Below the pieces are notes generated by a model that was not told the origin of the DNA, did not search any database, and saw only the letters and a program-made list of their open reading frames with translations. Shown here piece by piece: positions 8,021 to 13,584 of a stretch of 35,367 nucleotides of DNA (position 1 is the stretch's first letter; every line of letters begins with the position of its first letter). Source of the DNA: Streptomyces sp. ISL-94 (GTDB lineage Bacteria; Actinomycetota; Actinomycetes; Streptomycetales; Streptomycetaceae); contig NZ_JAGGOZ010000033.1 in the NCBI RefSeq assembly GCF_018614075.1, forward strand, positions 38,198 through 73,564, read 5' to 3'. The translations under genes were made by a program, and so were the position numbers.

Positions 8021-8416
8021 ATGCTTTCCCGCCTCTTCGCCCCCAAGGCGAAGGTCTCCGCCCACTGCGATCTGCCGTGCGGCGTGTACGACCCTGCCCA
8101 GGCCCGCATCGAGGCCGAGTCCGTCAAGGCCGTGCAGGAGAAGTACCAGGCCAACGACGACGCCGACTTCCGCGCGCGCGCCATCACCATCAAGGAGCAG
8201 CGCGCCGAGCTCGCCAAGCACCACGTTTCGGTGCTGTGGAGCGACTACTTCAAGCCCCCGCACTTCGAGAAGTACCCGCAGCTGCACACCCTGGTCAACG
8301 ACACCCTCAAGGCCCTCTCGGCCGCCAAGGCGTCGAACGACCCGGCGACCGGCCAGAAGGCCCTTGAGCTGATCGCCGAGATCGACCGCATCTTCTGGGA
8401 GACCAAGGCTGCCTGA
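8021..8416 (+). CDS. sodN: Nickel superoxide dismutase (Ni-SOD), 131 aa precursor
   Basis: Ni-SOD converts superoxide to oxygen and hydrogen peroxide and works as a homohexamer in the cytoplasm. The 14-residue propeptide (1-14) ends in ...KVSA. The mature protein begins HCDLPCGVYDPAQARIEAES, the complete nickel hook (His1, Cys2, Cys6 of the mature form). The four-helix bundle follows, with YFKPPHFEKYPQLHTLVNDT and the family C-terminus RIFWETKAA. ATG 8021 has GAGGAGG at good spacing. The sodX protease gene is divergent. The last ten codons, 3' UTR and terminator recur 5 kb downstream at 13365-13478 with three differences in those codons, all synonymous. This suggests that the present 3' end may have been supplied by an integrated element while the original end was displaced. 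Confidence 0.97.
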   Translation: MLSRLFAPKAKVSAHCDLPCGVYDPAQARIEAESVKAVQEKYQANDDADFRARAITIKEQRAELAKHHVSVLWSDYFKPPHFEKYPQLHTLVNDTLKALSAAKASNDPATGQKALELIAEIDRIFWETKAA

Positions 8417-8501
8417 TCCGGCGCCCCGGTTCACCCCGCCGCGCTGGTCAGAGCGCAATGGCAATGGCAACGGCCCGACCGCTTCGCGCGGCCGGGCCGT
8501 T
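8384..8501 (+). repeat. Direct repeat, left copy (candidate attL: sodN 3' end)
   Basis: The final codons of sodN, its 3' UTR and its terminator match 13365-13478 in the same orientation. From 8396 to 8425, 29 of 30 positions are identical. The 19 bases 8438-8456 are identical to 13417-13435, and even the A-C mismatch inside the terminator stem is shared. A duplicated gene 3' end flanking accessory DNA, with an integrase remnant just inside, is the signature of site-specific integration. The likely crossover lies within the 30-bp high-identity block. Confidence 0.65.
8469..8501 (+). terminator. Intrinsic terminator of sodN
   Basis: The stem 8469-8481 with 8489-8501 (arm AACGGCCCGACCG, one A-C mismatch, 7-nt loop) lies 52 nt past the sodN stop. 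The homologous hairpin follows the displaced sodN 3' end at 13440-13478. Confidence 0.8.
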
Positions 8502-8507
8502 GGGCTC

Positions 8508-8727
8508 TCACGAGATCATCTGGGAGACGTTTGGGAGATGAAAGTGGATCACGCCGCCGTCGCCGCCCACTCCTTCCGCGACGTCTCGCTCGCCTCGCCG
8601 CTGACGGCGTCTCCCACGCCCACTGGAGGCCCCGGGAGATCCCGCGCTCCATGGCCGGGGAGGTGTGCAAGTAGGTCCCCTCGACGCCCTGGAGCTTGTG
8701 GCCCAGCCGCTCCTCGACGGGAGGTGG
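8508..8727 (-). pseudogene. Tyrosine recombinase (phage-type integrase) relic, C-terminal end
   Basis: Read leftward toward sodN, the segment 8724-8586 encodes VEERLGHKLQGVEGTYLHTS followed by PAMERGISRGLQWAWE. This is the last catalytic box of tyrosine integrases: the 'LGH' histidine motif and the nucleophile Tyr in EGTYLHT. After that the frame appears broken, because a neighbouring frame gives a plausible integrase tail (FHLPNVSQMIS, ending at 8508) while the motif frame runs into Arg-rich sequence. No catalytic domain (first Arg, Lys, His-x-x-Arg) or start codon remains upstream before the XRE gene promoter. The remnant ends 7 bp from the sodN terminator, where an int gene next to attL is expected. 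Confidence 0.6.
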
Positions 8728-8796
8728 GCATCTCTGCGTTTCTGGCCCGCAAGCGCTGGACGAGATCGCCATGCCCAACACGCCAACTGGCCGGTA

Positions 8797-8825
8797 CCGT
8801 TCTGAATAGCTGAGGTTCAGAACGG
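8797..8825. promoter_or_regulatory. Palindromic operator overlapping the ribosome site of the XRE gene
   Basis: A perfect 10-bp inverted repeat, CCGTTCTGAA (8797-8806) and TTCAGAACGG (8816-8825), with a 9-nt spacer ends 8 nt before the ATG at 8834. Its right arm runs into the GGAG ribosome site (8824-8827). It may be an autoregulatory operator for the adjacent HTH protein, or a hairpin in the leader that masks the ribosome site. Confidence 0.55.
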
Positions 8826-8833
8826 AGCCCATT

Positions 8834-10078
8834 ATGCCCTCGTGGTCCTCGTACAGCACTGGCGAACGCATCAAGATCCTTCGGGGAAAGTCGATCTCCC
8901 AGGAGCAGCTCGCCGCCATGACCGGCCTGTCGGTCGCCACCATCCAGGCTGCGGAACAGGACCGCCGCCGTACCTTTCCAACGCTCATGGCGATCTCCGC
9001 AGCGCTCGGCGCGGACATCTCCGTCATCGAAGGCCAGCAGCCACCCCGCCGCGCGATGGACCAGGACGACCGGATGATGGTCCGCGCCCTGTCCGCCGCC
9101 GTGCACGACACAGCCGCCGGTCTCCTCCCCGAAGCCGCCGAGCCGGCAACGCACGACGACCTCCGGCGTGCAACGGCCCTTTGCTGGGAGATGTATTGGC
9201 GCGGCCACTACACCGAGGCCGGCGCCACCGTCACGCCCCTCCTCGTCGCAGCCGCAGCCACGTTGCGGGACCGGCCCACCGGGCAGCAGAGCATCATGTG
9301 GGGCGCCCTCTCGGATGTGTACCGGATCGCCGCCTACGTGGCCAACCTCGTCGGCGTCAGAGACCTCGCTTACGCGGCGATCGGTCACGCCCGCAACGCG
9401 GCCGAGAAGGGCGACGACGCACTTCGGCCCGCCCTCGTGGACTCCGGACGCGCCTGGGTCTACATGAGGGACGCACGCCTCGACGACGCCCTGCGCCTGG
9501 CGGAGAAGGCCGCGACCGACATCGAGCCGCGGTTCTCCCGGGCCACACCGGACGAGCTGGCCGTGTACGGCAGCCACGTGAACTTCGCCGCGGTCGTGGC
9601 CTCTCGGAAGGGAGACAAGGAGCGCGCGGCCGACTTCCTGTCCCAGTCCAACGCGACGGGGGCCCGCATGGGTACCGAGCACCGCGCCCACGGCACCCTG
9701 TTCGGCCCGGTCACCGCGACCACCCAGGCGGTCGGTATCAACGTGGCGATGGGCCAGACGGGGAAGGCCCTTACCCTCATCCAGTCCATCCACGACGGCG
9801 AAACCGCCCAGCTCACCGAAGCGGCCCGGAACCGCTACGCCATGGACAAGGCGATGGCGCAGGCCGACGCCAAGATGTGGGATGCCTCCTTGGAGACCCT
9901 CGAGGTGGCACTCCGAGGCGCCCCCGAGTGGGCCCGGCACCAGACCCTCCCGAGCGTGATCGCCGAGAAGGTCGGCCGACAGTCCAACGTGCGGCTGGCC
10001 CGCGTTTCGAAGCTGATCGGTATGCGTACGCCGGTCGACTCCGGATTCGCGGCAGCCGACCGGAGGACCGCACTCTAA
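8834..10078 (+). CDS. XRE-family HTH regulator with TPR-like sensor region (414 aa)
   Basis: The N-terminal XRE/cro HTH occupies residues 8-66: GERIKILRGKSISQEQLAAM, then LSVATIQAAEQDRRRTFPTL. The following 340 residues are Ala-rich alpha-helical pairs (for example WEMYWRGHYTEAGATVTPLL, YVANLVGVRDLAYAAIGHAR and DARLDDALRLAEKAATDIEP), typical of the TPR-like ligand-binding part of actinobacterial peptide- or stress-sensing XRE regulators. It probably controls the following genes of the element. ATG 8834 has GGAG 7 nt upstream. A perfect 10-bp palindrome sits directly before the start, suggesting autoregulation. A hairpin terminator follows the gene. Confidence 0.85.
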   Translation: MPSWSSYSTGERIKILRGKSISQEQLAAMTGLSVATIQAAEQDRRRTFPTLMAISAALGADISVIEGQQPPRRAMDQDDRMMVRALSAAVHDTAAGLLPEAAEPATHDDLRRATALCWEMYWRGHYTEAGATVTPLLVAAAATLRDRPTGQQSIMWGALSDVYRIAAYVANLVGVRDLAYAAIGHARNAAEKGDDALRPALVDSGRAWVYMRDARLDDALRLAEKAATDIEPRFSRATPDELAVYGSHVNFAAVVASRKGDKERAADFLSQSNATGARMGTEHRAHGTLFGPVTATTQAVGINVAMGQTGKALTLIQSIHDGETAQLTEAARNRYAMDKAMAQADAKMWDASLETLEVALRGAPEWARHQTLPSVIAEKVGRQSNVRLARVSKLIGMRTPVDSGFAAADRRTAL

Positions 10079-10125
10079 CTCCCACGGCGCGTGCGACTCT
10101 CATCTGTTGCACCGTCAACAGTCCT

Positions 10126-10176
10126 ATGCCCCGTACGAGTTCGGCATCTATGGATGCTCGAAGTCGCACGGGGCAT
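10126..10176 (+). terminator. Terminator hairpin after the XRE gene
   Basis: A long imperfect stem (10126-10148 with 10153-10176) starts with the perfect 9-bp arm ATGCCCCGT/ACGGGGCAT, has a few mismatches inside, and is followed by TTCTGTT. It separates the regulator from the downstream small-gene operon. Confidence 0.7.
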
Positions 10177-10215
10177 TTCTGTTCCTGGCCGGACGCGCGC
10201 GGGATTCTTTGGGAC

Positions 10216-10629
10216 ATGAACCGAAGCCTCCAGACTCTCGAACGGCGGAGGAACATCGCGGACGCCGCCGCTGGCATCCCCCGCGTCAACGTGGCGCTCT
10301 ACGCCTGCCTCGAAGAAGAGGCGGCCGTGCGTCCCCAGCAGGTGTTCGCCGCTCTCAAGGAGTACGCGGAGGCGAGGGACTGGACCGTGCTGCCCGGAGC
10401 GACCGCGTATGACATGGGATCCCTTGAGACGCCCCGCGCCGCACGGCACACCTGGCCGAGCCTCGAAGCGCTCTTCCGCGAAAGGCAGGTGTCCGGGCTG
10501 CTGGTACCGGACGAGTCGCACCTGGCCTACACCTCCGGCGACCGCACCGGCTGGAGGGACTGGGTCGGCCAGCTCGGCGTCTTCGTCGTCTGCCTGCCCG
10601 AGGCGCTGCAAGGGAGGCCGGCAGCATGA
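10216..10629 (+). CDS. Resolvase-fold-like protein lacking the catalytic serine (137 aa)
   Basis: The protein follows the layout of a serine-recombinase N-terminal domain: VNVALYACLEEEAAVRPQQV, then FAALKEYAEARDWTVLPGAT, a helix pair, SGLLVPDESHLAYTSGDRTG and GVFVVCLPEALQ. In active resolvases these positions read ALYaRvSt..., the YAeaRGW helix, the DRLtR arginines and the GV.vvs strand. Here the nucleophile serine and the following catalytic arginines are not conserved and the DNA-binding tail is missing, so recombination activity is unlikely. The role is unknown; a degenerate recombinase reused as a binding protein is possible. ATG 10216 has only a weak GGGA ribosome site. It overlaps the next gene by ATGA and starts a chain of coupled ORFs. 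Confidence 0.7.
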   Translation: MNRSLQTLERRRNIADAAAGIPRVNVALYACLEEEAAVRPQQVFAALKEYAEARDWTVLPGATAYDMGSLETPRAARHTWPSLEALFRERQVSGLLVPDESHLAYTSGDRTGWRDWVGQLGVFVVCLPEALQGRPAA

Positions 10630-11066
10630 CCGAGACCCCCCGGGCACGGGGCCAAGTCGCCTCCCGGCCGAATGAGAGGGCGGACAACTCCGCTGCCAAC
10701 GCATCCGAGGCCGCGCACGTTCTGGCCACGGCCGTCGAGGACCGAGGGAGTGACCTCCTCGCCGCCTTCACCGTCTTGCGCGGCCCGATGCATCTCGTAC
10801 CGGACCCGACCAAGCTCGCCCAGCACACGGTCACCCTGCTGAAGCACGGGCACCGCTTGGTCGAGGAGGTCGCCGCGCTGCCCGAGGAGCTGCTGACTGT
10901 TCGAGCGCGCGGAGGACTGCGGGACTGGCAGGACGTACTCGCGACCGGGCCCGCGATGGACAGCGCGTTTCCGAACTGGTCCTACGCCCGCGCTCTTGCG
11001 CGCGTGGTCGAGACCTTCGTGAAGGCGCTCCAGCGGGAGCCGGAGCACGGCGGCCGAGAGTGGTGA
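10626..11066 (+). CDS. Hypothetical protein (146 aa), coupled to its neighbours
   Basis: I do not recognise this family. The first 25 residues are polar. The rest is predicted helical, with ASEAAHVLATAVEDRGSDLL, LAQHTVTLLKHGHRLVEEVA and a C-terminal helix ALARVVETFVKALQREP. There are no cysteines, signal peptide or membrane segment, so it is probably soluble. The ATG overlaps the stop of the resolvase-like gene (ATGA), and its own stop overlaps the next small ORF. Codon use is the strong GC3 type of the genome, supporting a real gene. Found inside the integrative element remnant. Confidence 0.75.
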   Translation: MTETPRARGQVASRPNERADNSAANASEAAHVLATAVEDRGSDLLAAFTVLRGPMHLVPDPTKLAQHTVTLLKHGHRLVEEVAALPEELLTVRARGGLRDWQDVLATGPAMDSAFPNWSYARALARVVETFVKALQREPEHGGREW

Positions 11067-11245
11067 GCGGTCAGAGGCGCCCCCGTCTGCCCATCCGGGT
11101 TCCCGGGGCCACCCTTCGCCGAATCTTCGTTGCCGAGCCGGCCAGCACCCCGGAGACGATCCGTGTCCCGGCCTGGGCCGTGCACGCGAGGTGCCAGGAG
11201 CGGCAGCCCCCGGTGCCTCCCGAGCCGGAGGTCGTGTGTCGATGA
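11063..11245 (+). CDS. Microprotein, about 60 aa, basic/Pro-rich
   Basis: Starts at GTG 11060 or 11063 (tandem GTG codons), overlapping the stop of the previous gene, and ends overlapping the next ATG. The product begins SGQRRPRLPIRVPGATLRRI and continues with TIRVPAWAVHARCQERQPP. It is basic at the N-terminus and Pro-rich at the C-terminus, with two isolated cysteines. No family recognised. The support is the uninterrupted 4-nt overlap chain rather than any homology. Confidence 0.5.
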   Translation: MSGQRRPRLPIRVPGATLRRIFVAEPASTPETIRVPAWAVHARCQERQPPVPPEPEVVCR

Positions 11246-11361
11246 GCTGGACTGGCGACCTGCCCCGGATGGAGAGGCAAGCCTTCGACCTTTCGCGGCT
11301 GACCCTGGAGGTCGAGCCCTCCCCCGCGCATCCGGCGGTGCCTGCACCAGCGACCACATGA
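11242..11361 (+). CDS. Microprotein, 39 aa
   Basis: The ATG at 11242 overlaps the previous stop (ATGA), and the stop at 11361 overlaps the next ATG in the same way. The sequence starts MSWTGDLPRMERQAFDLSRL, continues TLEVEPSPAHPAV and ends in Ala/Thr. Acidic-amphipathic N-terminal half, Pro/Ala tail. No cysteine or membrane helix and no family recognised. It is too short to be judged alone, but its position in a strict overlap chain argues that it is translated. Confidence 0.5.
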   Translation: MSWTGDLPRMERQAFDLSRLTLEVEPSPAHPAVPAPATT

Positions 11362-11525
11362 GGTGCGCTGGCTGCCAGTTGCTGGCCGATATTGCGATCC
11401 GGTATGGCGGCCCCATGGCCGACTGCCGACTTTGCGGTTACGCCTGGGCCGTCTGGCACGACCCCGTCCATTGCTGGCAGCGCGCAGACATCCTTGGCCG
11501 GGGCCCGAAGAGGACGAGCACATGA
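11358..11525 (+). CDS. Small zinc-ribbon-like protein, 55 aa
   Basis: Begins MRCAGCQLLADIAIRYGGPM followed by ADCRLCGYAWAVWHDPVHCW. The two CxxC knuckles (Cys3/Cys6 and Cys23/Cys26) with a Gly after the second are spaced like a mini zinc ribbon. A fifth Cys and two His follow (HDPVHC). It probably binds zinc and might be a nucleic-acid or protein adaptor; function unknown. It overlaps both neighbours by ATGA. Confidence 0.6.
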   Translation: MRCAGCQLLADIAIRYGGPMADCRLCGYAWAVWHDPVHCWQRADILGRGPKRTST

Positions 11526-11590
11526 ACTCCCTTCCGAGCAGCCCCCCGGGCGGACCGCCTGACGGGCACCTCCGGGAGGGGCCCCGGTGA
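11522..11590 (+). CDS. Very short ORF, 22 aa
   Basis: The ATG at 11522 overlaps the stop of the zinc-ribbon gene, and the stop at 11590 overlaps a GTG. The product is Pro/Gly-rich (MNSLPSSPPGGPPDGHLREG, then PR). It may be a coupling leader rather than a functional protein. Evidence is positional only. Confidence 0.35.
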   Translation: MNSLPSSPPGGPPDGHLREGPR

Positions 11591-11673
11591 AGCCCTGGCA
11601 GGAGCAAGCTCTCTACCTCCTGGCCGTTGTCGCCGTCGGTGGCGCGCTCACATACGGGGTCTTCGGCCGATAG
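11587..11673 (+). CDS. Single-pass membrane microprotein, 28 aa
   Basis: GTG 11587 overlaps the previous stop (GTGA). The product has a polar start (MKPWQEQ) and then one hydrophobic helix (ALYLLAVVAVGGALTYGVF) ending in GR, which is a plausible membrane-inserted microprotein. Short ORFs of this kind are usually missed by annotation. The last member of the overlap chain; a 70-nt gap follows. Confidence 0.5.
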   Translation: MKPWQEQALYLLAVVAVGGALTYGVFGR

Positions 11674-11743
11674 GCCCCCACGTACTCCCGCTCCACCCGG
11701 GGCGGGTCATGCACGATCCGACCATGAGAGAAGGGACCACCCA

Positions 11744-11878
11744 ATGCCTCGCATGAAGCACTCAGGGAAGCCGGACACGGCCTCGTCGGACGGACACCGG
11801 GACCGGCCGCCGAACGTCACCCCGCCGCCGAGGAACACCCCGCCGTCGAACCCCCAGACGCCGCCCAAGTCGAAGTAG
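11744..11878 (+). CDS. Pro-rich 44-aa peptide, candidate RiPP precursor
   Basis: The product begins MPRMKHSGKPDTASSDGHRD and continues RPPNVTPPPRNTPPSNPQTP, ending PKSK. It is very hydrophilic, with no Cys, Trp or hydrophobic segment. ATG 11744 has AAGGGA 8 nt upstream, and the stop lies 11 nt before the GTG of a PCMT-type methyltransferase, so the two are surely co-translated. It contains one Asp-Gly step (Asp16-Gly17) flanked by Ser and His, the sequence most prone to aspartimide formation. A methyltransferase that esterifies Asp next door makes it a candidate precursor of an imiditide-like (aspartimide) peptide. This is inference; a plain accessory protein is the alternative. Confidence 0.55.
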   Translation: MPRMKHSGKPDTASSDGHRDRPPNVTPPPRNTPPSNPQTPPKSK

Positions 11879-11889
11879 AGGGGAACGGC

Positions 11890-12999
11890 GTGCACACCCA
11901 GCGACACCTCGTCCAGGCCCTGGAGGAGGCCGGCACCCTGCCGCCCGACTGGGCGGCAACGGTCCGGGCGGTCGATCGGGGAATGTTCATCCCCGACCGG
12001 ATGCAGGAACTGGACCGCTTCACCGATCCCGTCGGCTGGGCCGCGGCCGTCTACTCGGACACCCCTCTCGTCACCCAGTACGACGACGGGGCGCCCGAGG
12101 GCCCAGGAACACCGACGTCGTCCTCGTCGAAGCCGTCGGCCATGCTCGAGATCCTCGCCCTGGCGGATATCCAGCCCGGAGACAACGTCTTCGAGATCGG
12201 CACGGCCACGGGCTACATGGCCGCGTGGCTGTGCCGGCAGCTCGGCGACGGCCAGGTGACGACCGTCGAGTACGACGAGGGACTCTTCCTCGAGGGCCGC
12301 CAGAACCTGCGTCTCGCGGGGTACCAACCGACGGTCCTCCACGGTGACGGCCTCCAGGGCTGTCCGGACCGAGCACCCTTCCACAAGGTGATCGCGACCT
12401 GCTGCCTGGAGGCCATCCCGGGCGAACTGCTCGGGCAGGTGAAGGACGGAGGGCGGATCGTCGCCCCGTTCGGGAACGCCTTCCACTCGTACTCGTACGT
12501 GACCCTCGACGTCGCGGGCTGCCGCGGCATCGGCCGTTTCGGCGGGAACCCCGACTTCATGTGGGCCCGCCAGCAGCGCAACCGGCACGCCGTCATCTCG
12601 GACATCTACCACGAGGAGAAGGGAGAGGAGGGCACCACCCGCACCAACCCGTACGACATCCACCACCAGGGCGACGTCGAGTTCTGGATCGGGCTGCACG
12701 TCCCTGAGGTCTGGGGGCAGCTGCACCGTGGCGGCGACGAGGCGCCGGGCGAGGCGACGTACTGGCTTCTGGCCAACGACCGGAAGTCCTGGGCGACCGT
12801 CGAGTTCACCGAGGGCGCGGAGGAGTTCGTCACCGAGCAGTACGGCCCGCGGAAGCTGTGGACCGAGGTGGAGAACGCCTACAAGTCCTGGCAGAGGCTC
12901 GGCCGGCCTGGCCGGGATCAGTTCGGCATGACCGCGTCCGAGGCCGGGGGACTGGTCTGGCGCGGCGAACCGAGCAACGTGGTCGCCAAGGTCTGGTAG
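11890..12999 (+). CDS. Protein-L-isoaspartate O-methyltransferase-like enzyme with C-terminal extension (369 aa)
   Basis: The N-terminal 220 residues follow the PCMT fold: WAATVRAVDRGMFIPDRMQE, SSSSKPSAMLEILALADIQP (the conserved Ser/Pro substrate loop), motif I NVFEIGTATGYMAAWLCRQL (about 99-118), TTVEYDEGL, VLHGDGLQGCPDRAPFHKVI and GGRIVAPFGN. House-keeping PCMT is only about 210-230 aa. The extra 140 residues (about 230-369) form a separate Trp-rich domain, as in the PCMT-like enzymes of RiPP clusters that act on a peptide Asp. The GTG at 11890 has GAGGGGAA upstream. It lies 11 nt after the 44-aa peptide gene. Likely a SAM-dependent methylation of an Asp side chain; the substrate is inferred. 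Terminated by the hairpin at 13009. Confidence 0.82.
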   Translation: MHTQRHLVQALEEAGTLPPDWAATVRAVDRGMFIPDRMQELDRFTDPVGWAAAVYSDTPLVTQYDDGAPEGPGTPTSSSSKPSAMLEILALADIQPGDNVFEIGTATGYMAAWLCRQLGDGQVTTVEYDEGLFLEGRQNLRLAGYQPTVLHGDGLQGCPDRAPFHKVIATCCLEAIPGELLGQVKDGGRIVAPFGNAFHSYSYVTLDVAGCRGIGRFGGNPDFMWARQQRNRHAVISDIYHEEKGEEGTTRTNPYDIHHQGDVEFWIGLHVPEVWGQLHRGGDEAPGEATYWLLANDRKSWATVEFTEGAEEFVTEQYGPRKLWTEVENAYKSWQRLGRPGRDQFGMTASEAGGLVWRGEPSNVVAKVW

Positions 13000-13008
13000 G
13001 TGCTCTCT

Positions 13009-13048
13009 GCGGCCCCAGGCGGTGCGTACGAGCCCCGCCTGGGGTCGC
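13009..13048 (+). terminator. Terminator of the PCMT-type methyltransferase operon
   Basis: A 10-bp perfect stem (CCCCAGGCGG, 13013-13022, with 13035-13044), extendable by four pairs including one G-U, with a 12-nt loop. It starts 10 nt after the stop codon. Confidence 0.8.
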
Positions 13049-13060
13049 AGGCTCACCAGT

Positions 13061-13329
13061 CGGATTAGCAATCCGTAGTGATGCTGTGACAGAGTGTTTC
13101 CATCACGCCGGCGCCCAGGCGACGTCGGGCGCCCTCCCCGGGTAGACCGCGCAAGTCTGACCGGCCAGTGTCCGGAGGGATGTGCCACGCGGGCCGATGG
13201 CTTTACCAGTCGGCACCAGGGCACGAACACGATTGGCTTGTGCAGGGCATATTGCTGCACCTGATCCTGCGCAACGCACAGGATCGCTAAGCCAATCAGA
13301 GACGCTGCATGTTCCCGCCCAGCGGGAAC
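13061..13329. other. Inverted-repeat cluster near the right end of the element, including a 67-nt three-way-junction fold
   Basis: The roughly 370-bp gap 13000-13370 has no credible gene but dense symmetry. At 13061-13075 is CGGATT-agc-AATCCG. At 13231-13297 the outer arms GATTGGCTT/AAGCCAATC (9 bp) enclose two further hairpins, GTGCAG/CTGCAC (13240-13245 with 13255-13260) and GATCCTG/CAGGATC (13263-13269 with 13279-13285), making a closed three-way junction. At 13311-13329 is GTTCCCGC-cca-GCGGGAAC. The function is unknown. Recombinase arm or origin-like sites of the element, a MITE-like insertion or a structured RNA are all possible. Confidence 0.6.
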
Positions 13330-13364
13330 GCTGTGTGATCACGGATGCCTGCGCCCAGGGGAAC

Positions 13365-13478
13365 GATCGCATCTTTTGGGAGACCAAGGCCGCCTGATCC
13401 GGCGCCTTGTGCACCCGCCGCGCTGGTCAGAGCGCGCATGAGAACGGCCCGACTGCTCCGCGCAGCCGGGCCGTTCTC
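13365..13478 (+). repeat. Direct repeat, right copy (candidate attR: displaced sodN 3' end with terminator)
   Basis: The bases encode DRIFWETKAA and a stop in the sodN frame. They differ from sodN in three codons, all silent, and are followed by the same 3' UTR and a terminator hairpin (13440-13451 with 13467-13478, plus an inner 4-bp stem). The upstream sequence is unrelated to sodN, so this is an orphan gene end, as left behind when an element integrates into the 3' end of a gene and restores the gene with its own copy. Confidence 0.65.
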
Positions 13479-13584
13479 GGTGTCGGCGTGCCGACTCGCA
13501 TCGGCCGAAAGGGCGAGGCGGGTCCGGGACCGGACGGGACGGACGTCCTGCAGCGCGCTTGCTGCTTGCCCCGGACGGGCTCGT

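Larger units (their letters stand above)
8384..13478. mobile_element. Decayed integrative element inserted at the sodN 3' end (about 5 kb)
   Basis: The boundaries are the direct repeats at 8384-8501 and 13365-13478. Inside the left repeat lies a tyrosine-integrase C-terminal remnant pointing toward the attachment site, which is the usual int-att arrangement. The cargo is an XRE-type regulator, a resolvase-like protein lacking its nucleophile, several overlapping microproteins, a 44-aa peptide and a PCMT-type methyltransferase. The right 370 bp is packed with inverted repeats. No replication initiator, excisionase or FtsK-like transfer gene was found, so the element looks immobilised. The alternative is an accessory island flanked by a partial sodN duplication of other origin, but the integrase relic favours the element reading. 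Confidence 0.6.

Noticed and set aside
13021..13090. tRNA-like hairpin with a 7-nt TTGCTAA loop (Ser anticodon on the minus strand)
   Set aside because: No T-arm (GGTTCGA) or acceptor stem can be built. The flanking sequence is a terminator, so it is a simple hairpin.
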